Source of the DNA: Cryptomeria japonica
Lineage: Eukaryota; Streptophyta; Pinopsida; Cupressales; Cupressaceae
Reading direction: 5' to 3'
Length of the DNA stretch: 64,000 bases
Assembly (NCBI RefSeq): GCF_030272615.1
Contig: NC_081409.1
Span: forward strand, 20,710,260 to 20,774,259
Part shown: positions 55,583-64,000 of the stretch, piece after piece
How positions within the stretch are numbered: the stretch's first letter is position 1
How the letters are laid out: each line of letters opens with the position of its first letter
Notes under the pieces: model-generated
Told to the model about the DNA's origin: nothing
The model's database searches: none
The model's input: only the letters and a program-made list of their open reading frames with translations
Program-made: the position numbers and the translations under genes

Positions 55583-56587
55583 TCGTCAACACCTATCAAC
55601 ACTTGGAGATATTTGGTTATGTTCACTGACTTATGCACAATCACCAGTATCTGGTTCACCGACATGATATATTGTTCACCAGCACTGAGGATGATCTGTT
55701 ATCATCTGGAGATTAATTGGTTATGTCAAAGACATTGTTTGGTTATTGGTCTAAATTGAGTTTGCATATTTGTTGTTACCTACAAATCGGTCTAGGTTAT
55801 GGACCAGCAAGTGTTATCTATTCCAGATCAGCACGACACATTATGGAGATGTTTTATTGATTGGTTATTGTTGTAAATGCATTGAGTTGACATCATGCAT
55901 CATATATTGATTCATTTGTAATTGATTTTATTGTAATATCTTAGTGAGCCAACCTACACATTTGGTCTTAGGTTTTGGTATATATGTAATATCTCCTTTG
56001 TGAGATTATGTAGAAGCATGTGAAAAAAGAATTGTAACAAGGTAAATGTGAATATAAACAGAGCTATACACACAGACATCATTTGAAGATTAAAGGAAGG
56101 TTTGAAGTAGGCAAATCAAAGCTTAACCGGTACTGAATCCAGCATATAAAGATGTTATTTTGAACAATACAATATCATTGGATTTAACCATCCAATTGTA
56201 GTCAGTGTGACTCCCATTTTGTGATTGAGCAGTGAGCTCTAGGAAGTTGGCCTTTCTACATGTGCAAACCCCATTTGTACACACATACTATATGCAGTAG
56301 TATCATCTAATTGTGGGTAAGGTTTCCCACCATGGTTTTTCCCCTTACAGGGTTTCCATGTACAAATATATGTGTCATCTATTGTGGATATTATTTGTCT
56401 TTCTATTTCATGCATTAAACTTTACTGACATTGCAATTAACTATTAAAACTGTCAACCGGCATAAAGTTTGGTTTACCGGTATTATGCACTAAGTTTGGT
56501 TAAGTTATATTTGGGTTAAAATTAATAGACAACTGATTCACCCCCCCCCCCCCCCCCCTCCCTCTTAGTTGCCTCCGGGTCCTAACA
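55534..56587 (+). repeat. 3' LTR of element 1b
   Basis: This 1054 bp LTR pairs with 50038-51077 and has a longer C run near 56541-56558. Small differences, for example an extra CACCGACATGATATATTG near 55658, are visible. Confidence 0.92.
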
Positions 56588-57300
56588 GGGAGGATATAAG
56601 CATGTATTTCATACTTGGATTGCCTAAAACACCGAGAGGGAATGATTCTATATTTGTGATAGTGGATAGATTCACAAAGATGACTCATTTCATACCTTGT
56701 AAGAAGACATCAGATACATTACATGTAGTAGACCTATTTTTCAAGGAAGTAGTGAGATTGCATGGATTACCTAAGAGTATAATTTCAGACAGAGACACTA
56801 AGTTTGTTGGATATTTCTGGAGAACACTTTAGAAGAAAATGAAGACAAATTTGAAGTTTAGTTCTACTTTTCACCCACAAACTAATGGACAAACAAAAAT
56901 AGTTAATCGGATCTTGGGAAATTTGTTGAGATGTTTGGTTGGAGATAAAACCGAAAGTTGAGACTTGATTCTTTCACAAGAAGAGTTTGCCTACAATAAT
57001 TCAATAAATAGGAGTACCGAAAGAACACCATTTGAGATTGTTACCAGAATACATCCTAGAGGTATATCAAAATTAAGAGATATTAGCAGTGAAGACCGGA
57101 GAAGTTCAGAAGCATAATACTTTGCAGATCACATGGAAGCCTTGCATATTCAGGTTAAGCAACATTTGGAGGACATGAACAACACGTATAAGGAGAAGGC
57201 AAATGAGAAGAGGAGATATAAGGAATTTGAAGTTGGTGATGAAGTGATGGTGTATTTGAGAAAAGAAAGATTCCCGGTTGGAACTGATAACAAATTGTAG
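56588..57300 (+). pseudogene. Integrase core of element 0 after element 1b
   Basis: Resumes with [11 protein letters not shown]: the catalytic Asp of Met-Asp-Phe is Tyr (56605-56607). Ile-Ser-Asp-Arg-Asp-Thr-Lys-Phe is normal. The third acidic residue in Gly-Gln-Thr-Glu is Lys (56896-56898). Stops lie at 56830, 56959 and near 57116, and the last at 57298. Integration activity is lost. Confidence 0.88.
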
Positions 57301-57655
57301 ATGAGAAAGTTTGGAACTTGCAATATTTTGAGGAAGTTCAGTTCCAGAAATGCATATGAAGTGGCATTATCAGACAGTCTGAGTATTTCACTTGTGCTTA
57401 ACATGGCAGATCTTCATGAGTATCATGAACCAGAATTCAGTGAGGACAGTATTGCAGACTTGGAGAAACAGTTGCCCTGGAAGGAACCGGATCAGATTGA
57501 AGACATTTTAGACAGTAGGATTGGGTGTAGTACCCAGAGCAGTCAATATAAGAAGTATCTTGTAAAGTGGAAGGACAAACCAGTTGAAGATTCATCTTGG
57601 ATTTCTCAAGAAGAGGTAGACCGCTTTGGTTTTTCTCTGACCCCAGCAAAGTGAG
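57301..57655 (+). pseudogene. Integrase tail and chromodomain of element 0
   Basis: 57301-57450 carries the end of integrase (Met-Arg-Lys-Phe-Gly-Thr-Cys, Asn-Met-Ala-Asp-Leu-His). From about 57490 a chromodomain follows: Ile-Glu-Asp-Ile-Leu-Asp-Ser-Arg, Lys-Tyr-Leu-Val-Lys-Trp-Lys and Glu-Asp-Ser-Ser-Trp. These aromatic residues are those that form the histone-methyl-lysine cage in chromodomains. In chromoviruses this domain is thought to guide integration to heterochromatin. It ends at a TGA at 57652. Confidence 0.9.
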
Positions 57656-57685
57656 AGACTCACATTTTCAACAACCCAGGATGTC

Positions 57686-58483
57686 TGATGCAGGAACATC
57701 CCCAGTTCATGGCAATCTTGCATCAACTAAAAATATTTTCCTTTCTGTTTATAGTTTCAACTTTTCTTTCTGTATGTCCCGGTTTTGGCTCACCAGACCC
57801 TGTGGAGTTGGATTTTACTTGAAGACATAATCATCTTTCTTACTTCCAAACCGTAGAGAATTTGGATCATTTTTCGACAACTTATCGCTATCGGTTTACA
57901 TGACACTTTCCTGTTACCAGGTTATAGTTTCCTATTACCGATTGCCTAGACCTATTTGCATTGGTGATCTACCAGACCCTTTTCATAACTTGCGGAGAGT
58001 TGATTCTGATGTTCCTTGGAGTGCGGCTGACCTTTTCCCATGATCTACTTTTCATCCTTTGGATTTTCCAAAGGAATCTCTTGGCGGAGGCCGACCTTGT
58101 TTGTTTTGCATGTTAGGTCTTGTTCTTTGGGTTTTGATCCTTTTTTGGGCTGATCGAATCCCTTTGGATCGTATAAATCATTGTAATTGAGCCTTAGTGT
58201 GTAGAATTAGTAGAATCAAGTAGTTAGACTAATAATAGAGGATAGACCTTGAGATTTGAGGTCCTGATTGTGACCTATTTTGTACTTTAAGCATGTTCTA
58301 GCAAGCCTCTGAGCTGGTTTTGTATAACCCGGTTGTTACCAGTGGGTTGTAATTAGTTTTCATGAAATAAAGAAATTTAATCCGCATTTCCTCCATAATA
58401 TCTTTGTGTTTCCATTGTGTTTACTCTTTCTAACCGGTCCGGATTGATCTCTTTGAGGTCCCTCCTAATCGATGACTACTTCA
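57686..58483 (+). repeat. 3' LTR of element 0
   Basis: This 798 bp LTR starts TGATGCAGGAACATCC, ends GACTACTTCA, and pairs with 15961-16755. The bases before it (AACCCAGGATGTC) are not a typical PPT. Confidence 0.9.
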
Positions 58484-58593
58484 CTCCCCCTCTCTGTCCC
58501 TCACACACACATATACACACACTCACTCTATCTCCCCCTCTCCTTGTTTCTCTCTCCCTCTCTCGCTCTCGCTCTCTCCCTCTTTCTCTCCTA

Positions 58594-58687
<94 letters not shown>

Positions 58688-59063
58688 CCTATCTCATGAG
58701 GATTTCACTTAGTGAACTTGGGTTATATCACATGCGTTCATGGCATACTAAAGAATCCCCCTATTTTCAAAAAATATTGCCCTAAAATCCTTTTTTATCA
58801 CCCCCTCTTAATACACAACCTGAATTAAAAGCCCTCTTATTTTCACCAAATATTGTATTTTTTATTGCCCGAATTAAAAATCCCCCCTATTTTCATCGAT
58901 AGGCAATATATTGTACCCTCATTTTGGAGATATTCAACCCCCCAATATGAATGCATGTGGTATAATATTGCCTAGCCAGTGAAGCCCTCATGGTTTATCT
59001 CTTTCTCACTCCCTCTCTCCTCAACCCACCTCCACTCTCTCTCTCCCTCTCTCTCTCTCCCCC

Positions 59064-59119
<56 letters not shown>

Positions 59120-59295
59120 TCTCTCTTTTTCACTCCCTCTCTCCTCAACCCACCCCCTCTCTTTCTCTCCCCCTTCCTTATCCTTCTATCTTGAGCTCTA
59201 TCTCCCTCTCTCCCTCTCTCCCCCTTCCCTATACCTCTATCAAGCTCCCTTCCCCTATGTCTCCCTCCTCTCCCTTCTCCCTCTCCATCTCTCTC
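58484..59295 (+). repeat. Compound pyrimidine-rich microsatellites
   Basis: (CT)n and (CA)n tracts: about 58490-58690 contains CTCTCT runs then a pure (AC)n run at about 58635-58685. A second (TC)n run is at about 59060-59115. A block near 58999-59030 (TCTTTCTCACTCCCTCTCTC, then CTCAACCCACC) is repeated near 59124-59155. No coding content. Confidence 0.85.
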
Positions 59296-59413
59296 TTAGT
59301 AGTGTGTATGTACACGTGTATATAAGTGTGTATGCATATGTATGTGTGTGTATGTACATTCATATAGTATGTGTGTATGTGTGCATGCATATATGTGTAT
59401 GTGTGTGTACGTA

Positions 59414-59484
<71 letters not shown>

Positions 59485-59620
59485 GTACATATGTGTATGT
59501 GTATGTGTGTATGTGTATGTATGCATGTATGTATGTATCATGTGTATGCATGTATGCATGTGTGTGTGTATACTTATGTGTATGTATATATATATCTGTG
59601 TGTGTGTGTGCAGAGAAAAT
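59296..59620 (+). repeat. (GTAT/GT)n tract
   Basis: A long alternating TGTGTATG-type simple repeat, with (GTGTAT)n purest at about 59417-59485. Frames through it in several registers are low-complexity and not genes. Confidence 0.9.
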
Positions 59621-60663
59621 GTGAGTGTGAAAGAAAGATGATTGAAATAACAAAGATTACAACCTAACACACACAAATTATTCAAACACAAGATTAGGGC
59701 GCTAAAAGGGAATAAACAAAGCATAATTGATGAAAACAAATAGAAATGCAAAATCCATTTTGTTCCTTTGATTTGATGTTTGCTGGATTTTGTGCTTCCA
59801 AGGGTGCTATATGTGCTCCATGATGATGAGTATGGAAACTGGATTAAAATGAGTGAAAATGGATGTGATATGTAGTTTCAATTGAGAGTGAGATGAGTAG
59901 TGAATTCAAAATTATGATGGTATGGAAATGAAAGTGGATAGCTAAAATGACATTATAATGGTATGAGGATGTGAAAGTGGATGGATTGTGAAGAAAAATG
60001 AGGGGATTAAATAGGCCAAATTTGGGAGAATCATGCAAATGAGACACTTGTCCTTGAGAAGGGAAAATGTCATGGATACAAATGACATATGTTTGTAAGA
60101 AGGAATGTGTTATTTGAAGGAATGGCATGTGTCCTTAAGGACACATGCCTATTTGATAATGAGACACTCAAATTGAAATGTTCTATTCCAAAAGAGATTA
60201 CAAAACAAAGATGTTCCCATGGTTTAGGATATTTGGGATATTTTCCCATATTTTAGGAAATATGGTTCCCCTAAAAAAATGAGGATATTTATATGACTTA
60301 GGATATTTGGGATATTTTCCCAAATTTTAGGAAATATGGTTCCCCCAAAAAATGAGGATATTTCCATGAAAGGATATTTGGGAATACACACATATGGGGT
60401 GGGAAAGAGGTTGGAAGGAATAAAAGGATGACTAAAACACAAGGTAAGTTAATGGGTTAAGTTAGAGGAGGAGTTCGATCAAGGTTAAAGTTAGGAGACA
60501 TGAGGAAATAGAATTAATTTAATTAATTAATTCTATAAGGTATATTAAGAGGAAAGGACAAAAATGAATTAAATAGTCAATCCATTCATTTGATTTATTT
60601 AATAGAAGAGAATAAATTTAATTAATTGATTGATTTATGATTATCAATTAATCAATTAAAGGA
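59621..60663. other. A+T-rich spacer with a 74-bp tandem duplication
   Basis: No gene. Copy one (60224-60297) and copy two (60298-60371) of a unit beginning TTAGGATATTTGGGATATTT are nearly identical, and a partial third copy follows. Near 60500-60660 there are AATTAATT-rich runs up to the start of the Copia fragment. Confidence 0.75.
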
Positions 60664-62054
60664 GGACAAACACCTATGTTAATAGGGATACCTTGGTTGG
60701 AAAGTTATCTGCTTTTGAGATTGAGGAATTTGGACCTTCAGGAGTTGCAAAATATGAACCTTTTGTTCATACATCTACATCATCTACCGGCAAGAGTGAT
60801 TGGAAATATTTATATGCTAAGAAACAAGAGGAAATGAAGAGAGAAGATGAAGAGTTTGAGCAACTTGAAGCCTTATTTTCTAGAAAATTACGTAAGGGTC
60901 GAACAACAAGTAAGTATGAAGGAAAATCACCTTTTAAATCTTTTGCATGTAATAAGATAGGTCATTTTGCATCTAGATGTCCTGAAAGGAATTCAAGATT
61001 TGAAGAAAGATCTAGAAGATCTTTTAGGCCTAACCATGATTATCAGAACAAGCATACGTATAGGAGAAACAAAGACAAATCATGCTACTATGTGCATGAA
61101 GAAGGTGTGATTGATTTTGATGATGAACTGATACAAGATTTAGTTAGTGGATCTAGCAATGGAAATGAATGGGTATTTTTGGCTATCAAGGAAGATGATC
61201 TAGTACCTGAAGAGAAGGCCCTTGATGCTAAAATTGAAGACAAGGATGAATGGGTGATAGACAATGGATTTTCACATCATATGACTAGAGATAAAAGGAA
61301 GTTTATATCTTTGCAAGAATTTGATGGTGATCTGGTTGGATTTGGAGATGAGAAAGCATGCATGATCAAGGGAAGAAGAACTATATCATTGGATGGTAAA
61401 CATAATACTGATAATTTTTATTATGTTGAAGGTTTAAGGCATAATCTTTTGAGTGTAAGAAAGTTGGTGGATAAGGGTTTTCAATTACAGTTCAAGGATG
61501 GAAAATGCAAAATTATCAATTGATCTGGATTGGAGATTGCAACTGGTACTCAGACTAAAGGTAACATCTTTCATTTGAACTCTGGTGAGAAGACATGTTT
61601 GATTGCACAAATTGATGAAATTTGGCTATGGCATAAGATGTTGTGTCATATGAATTTTGATTGTATTGTAAAGATTAGTTCAACTAAGGCAGTTAGAGAC
61701 ATACCTAATATTAAGCCCTATAATCTGGTATGTAAGGAATGTCAAATGGGAAAGCAAGTTAGAACTTCTTTTAAGAGTATGCAAGAAAAATCTAATGATG
61801 TTCTTGATCTTATTCATACTGATTTGTGTGGTCTTGCTAGAATCAAAAGTTTTTGGGGTGATAGATATTTTATGCTAATCATTGATGACAATTATAGAAT
61901 GATGTGGGTTACTTTTCTAAAGGAGAAATCTGAAGCATTTGAAAAGTTTAAGATCTTTAAAGATAAAGTTGAGATAGAGATATGATTGAAGATTTAATAC
62001 TTAAGGTCAGATCAGGGTGGAGAATTCACATCTGGTGAATTTAACAGTTATTGT
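60664..62054 (+). pseudogene. 5'-truncated Copia fragment (gag to integrase)
   Basis: It starts inside the Gag core at a Thr-Asn-Thr-x-Val-Asn-Arg motif that aligns with elements 1a and 1b. The knuckle at about 60937 has lost its first Cys (Ser-Phe-Ala-Cys-Asn-Lys). The protease site reads Asp-Asn-Gly-Phe-Ser, so Ser is Asn and Cys is Phe. A TGA at 61521 precedes pre-integrase. Integrase keeps His-Thr-Asp-Leu-Cys-Gly and Arg-Ser-Asp-Gln-Gly-Gly-Glu-Phe, with TGA at 61983. It is cut at 62055 by the next element. There is no LTR at its left, so it is an old truncated copy. Confidence 0.88.
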
Positions 62055-63175
62055 TGTTGGCATTTTTTATGATTGATGCTGTGATTGTCATCGATGGACA
62101 CACACTTCATTTGAGATCACTTTTTGTATGTATGAGTTAAATCTCAACTGGTATTTGTTCCAACCGGTATGATGTATTATAGTCTTTAGACTATCGGTGT
62201 TTTGTAGAAAGTGTTTACCAATCTCAAGCGGTACGAAGCAGCACAACTCATATTTCCCAGTCTTCATTTTGTCAAATCGAAAACCGGTATTTTGCTTAAA
62301 TAGGTATTTTGTATGAACCGGTAATACTCTGTGATGAGTTACCAACCGACATTTTGTGATGAGTTACCATCCACCGATTGTTTGGCGGTGCCGACACTTT
62401 GGCGGTGCATTTGTGTCATGTTACCAAAAGTGTCCAGATGCATTGAACCTAGGAAATTGTATTGTAATCCTATTGGACCGACATGAAATCAGATTCCTTT
62501 ATAAGGACATCATGTCTAGGGTTTTATGTTGTTGCTAGGGTTTAAAGTGTTTGATGAGTTTTTGTAAGTGTGAATATAGAAGAGAAGTTCAGGTCTGTGA
62601 GAAAAAGTAGAGTGTGAATGTGTTGAAGACTGAAGTAATGCTGGAATGCATTAGGAATGAGCTATCAAGGATCTAACCAAGCAATCTATGCTATTTTCTA
62701 GATCACTCACTTGTTGATTACTCACATCTTCGACAAGTCTGAAGCCCTTAACTGGGTAGGCCCAAAAAGCCTTTTGTAAATCCTCTAACAAGGTGGTTCA
62801 CATCTATGGATCTAAAATCCTCTAGCAAAGTAGTCTTTAATCAGACTTATCTCCTAACAGAGATTGAGATTCCTAATAGGATCTGTTCTAGTAAAGAACA
62901 TTGTATGACCTTAACCGGTCTGGTTCCTATTCTGTAGATAGTTACTTGTGAGTTTCATCTCACCGTGATTTTTCCCATTTGGGTTTCCACGTCAAAATCT
63001 CTTGTGTTATGGTGATTGTGCTTTTGTGGGTGAATGCATTATTTTCTATTTAGTTTGCATGTGTGCTAACCGGTTTGTTTGCTAAACTGTTTTACCAGTT
63101 TACTGCTAGACTAGTAAAGTGTTTAAGTACAGAGATTTTTGGCATACTAATTCACCCCCCTCTTAGTATTCATCA
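62055..63175 (+). repeat. 5' LTR of element B
   Basis: This LTR of about 1121 bp starts TGTTGGCATTTTTTATG and ends TATTCATCA. It has TTCATCTCACCGTG..TTTCCACGTCAAAATC near 62955 and CACCCCCCTCTTAGTATTC before the end, as in the other Copia-style LTRs. Confidence 0.82.
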
Positions 63176-63177
63176 AT

Positions 63178-63190
63178 TGGTATCAGAGCC
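63178..63190 (+). other. Primer-binding site of element B
   Basis: TGGTATCAGAGCC lies two bases after the LTR end. It is the same PBS type as elements A and 1b. Confidence 0.9.
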
Positions 63191-63225
63191 AACCTTTCTA
63201 TAAGTCTAATGACTTGGAAAGAGAT

Positions 63226-64000
63226 ATGGGGGAATACACTATGAGGGAACTTACTCATCGGCTCACTCAGTCTGAGCAAGCCTATGATGAATTTATGGTC
63301 AAATATAAGGCCTCTCAGGCAAAAAGGAGAGAACATGCTGAAAAAATGATGGAGCTAACTGAAAATAGTTCCTTTGATGAAGCGGACATGGAAGCCCTAA
63401 TTCAAGAAGTAGAAAAGTTGAATGAATCCAATTCCAACCTGAGAAAAGAGTTGGAAGGAATGACTATTCAAATGTGCCAAGAGCTTGAGAACCGGAGGAA
63501 AGCTGGAGATCTGGTAAAAGACAAAGATCATGAAATCTCCAAGCTGAAGCAAGAGATCAGTGTACTTACCGCTCACCTTCATGAAAGCAAAATGGAAATA
63601 GAAGAAGTACAAGGTGAACTAAACATGGCTACTTCTGAGAATGCAACCTTGAAGGAATCCAATGCTGCTATTTCCAAAGAACTCACTGAGTCAAAGGAAA
63701 TACTTGCCAAATTAAATAAGAGTACTGTTAAGCTAGAGTAGAAGCTTGAATCAGCTAAACCGGTAAAGAATACCAATGGAATTGGTTTCTATGATTATGA
63801 GGAACGTGAGACCTCTGGAATAAAAGATGGAGCATCAAAGAAACAACTGACATCAAAGGATAAAGGTAAGAAAAAGTTTAAACCTGTTTTCTTTAACTGT
63901 CTCAAGGAAGGACACACTGCTAATGTATGTAGAAGTAAGGCTTACAATAATTTTCCTTACTTTATAAACAATGTACCTAGATCCAATAAGTTCAATGGTA
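63226..64000 (+). pseudogene. ORF1 of element B: coiled-coil, zinc-knuckle Gag-like protein, partial
   Basis: The ATG at 63226 (Met-Gly-Glu-Tyr-Thr-Met) is the first ATG of the long frame. A non-ATG start 12 bases earlier is possible but not needed. Residues about 1-170 are a long coiled coil (Glu/Lys/Leu heptads). A TAG at 63739 breaks the frame, which then reads on to the window end. It passes Asn-Thr-Asn-Gly-Ile-Gly-Phe and a knuckle near 63888-63930 whose first Cys is Phe (Phe-Phe-Asn-Cys-Leu-Lys-Glu-Gly-His-x4-Cys). It continues past 64000. The role by analogy is RNA packaging. Confidence 0.78.

Larger units (their letters stand above)
50038..56587 (+). mobile_element. Element 1b: plus-strand Copia inserted in integrase of element 0
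   Basis: LTRs lie at 50038-51077 and 55534-56587, with an exact TSD GGGAG at 50033-50037 and 56588-56592. The order is PBS, gag, protease, integrase, RT, RNase H, PPT. It is about 6.5 kb, near full length. The protease Ser, an integrase Asp and an RT segment are lost. Its protein readings are close to those of element 1a, but its LTR is a different family. Confidence 0.92.
15961..58483 (+). mobile_element. Element 0: chromodomain Ty3/Gypsy (chromovirus), outermost of the nest
   Basis: LTRs at 15961-16755 and 57686-58483 are flanked by an exact 5-base TSD, CTCCC (15956-15960 and 58484-58488). The domain order is gag, protease, RT, RNase H, integrase, chromodomain, as in chromoviruses. The body is cut twice, by element 1a at 17665-47366 in gag and by element 1b at 50038-56587 in integrase. 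Removing both leaves about 6.3 kb. Key residues of protease, RT and integrase are lost, so it cannot move by its own enzymes. It is the oldest insertion of the stack by logic of nesting. Confidence 0.9.
62055..64000 (+). mobile_element. Element B: relative of element A, left part only
   Basis: The 5' LTR at 62055-63175 is followed by a tRNA-Met PBS and a coiled-coil plus CCHC ORF with the layout of ORF1 of element A. The window ends inside it. The expected TSD from the left flank is ATTGT (62050-62054), to be looked for beyond the right edge. It inserted into the Copia fragment's integrase. Confidence 0.8.

Noticed and set aside
57301..57655. Host chromodomain gene
   Set aside because: The chromodomain is in frame with and directly after a Gypsy integrase and lies just before the matching 3' LTR, so it belongs to element 0.
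58417..59325. Ser/Leu- and Arg/Glu-rich frames
   Set aside because: They are translations of (TC)n and (AG)n tracts.
59296..59667. Several overlapping 90-150 codon frames on both strands
   Set aside because: They arise from the (GTAT/GT)n and (CA)n repeats, are pure low-complexity in every register, and do not represent genes.

Overview
The window is plant nuclear DNA. It looks like the repeat-packed intergenic space of a large-genome seed plant, possibly a gymnosperm; that is inferred from repeat density, LTR styles and A+T-rich spacers and is not proven. Only one host gene was found: a three-exon DUF1218 membrane-protein gene at 10301-12574 (+) with canonical GT-AG introns and an intact 198-codon frame. 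No tRNA, rRNA, CRISPR or bacterial feature was seen.

Almost everything else is LTR retrotransposon, and the structure can be read as a nested stack. (0) A chromodomain-bearing Ty3/Gypsy element spans 15961-58483, with paired LTRs and an exact CTCCC target-site duplication (TSD) inside a pyrimidine microsatellite. (1a) A minus-strand Copia (17665-47366) sits in its gag. (2) A plus-strand Tat-type Gypsy (21590-44213) sits in the integrase of 1a. This element carries a second archaeal-type RNase H, a G-patch and an antisense plant-mobile-domain (PMD) ORF. (3) A plus-strand LTR element without pol (32019-37724, exact TSD GGTCC) sits in the integrase of 2. Its single long frame runs from a Gag domain to a C-terminal hydrophobic helix. 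(1b) A second Copia (50038-56587, exact TSD GGGAG) sits in the integrase of element 0.

Left of the stack (1-7240) there is a Copia LTR piece and an old LTR split by element A (883-6456). Element A has LTRs, PBS and PPT but no protease, integrase or RT. It carries ORF1 (coiled coil plus zinc knuckles) and ORF2, a roughly 770-codon frame of unknown function ending in a coiled coil. A relative with the same ORF1 layout begins at 62055 and runs off the right edge. Right of the stack (58484-60660) there are compound microsatellites and A+T-rich sequence, then a 5'-truncated Copia fragment cut by the 62055 element.

The pol-bearing elements here look dead: stops, frameshifts and lost catalytic residues are listed per entry. 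The Copia elements and element A share LTR-end modules, multiple polypurine tracts and an inverted repeat bracketing the 3' PPT/LTR junction. This suggests that element A was mobilised in trans by Copia machinery. LTR boundaries were set by eye from repeat pairs, TG..CA ends, PBS/PPT and TSDs. Percent identities were not computed.
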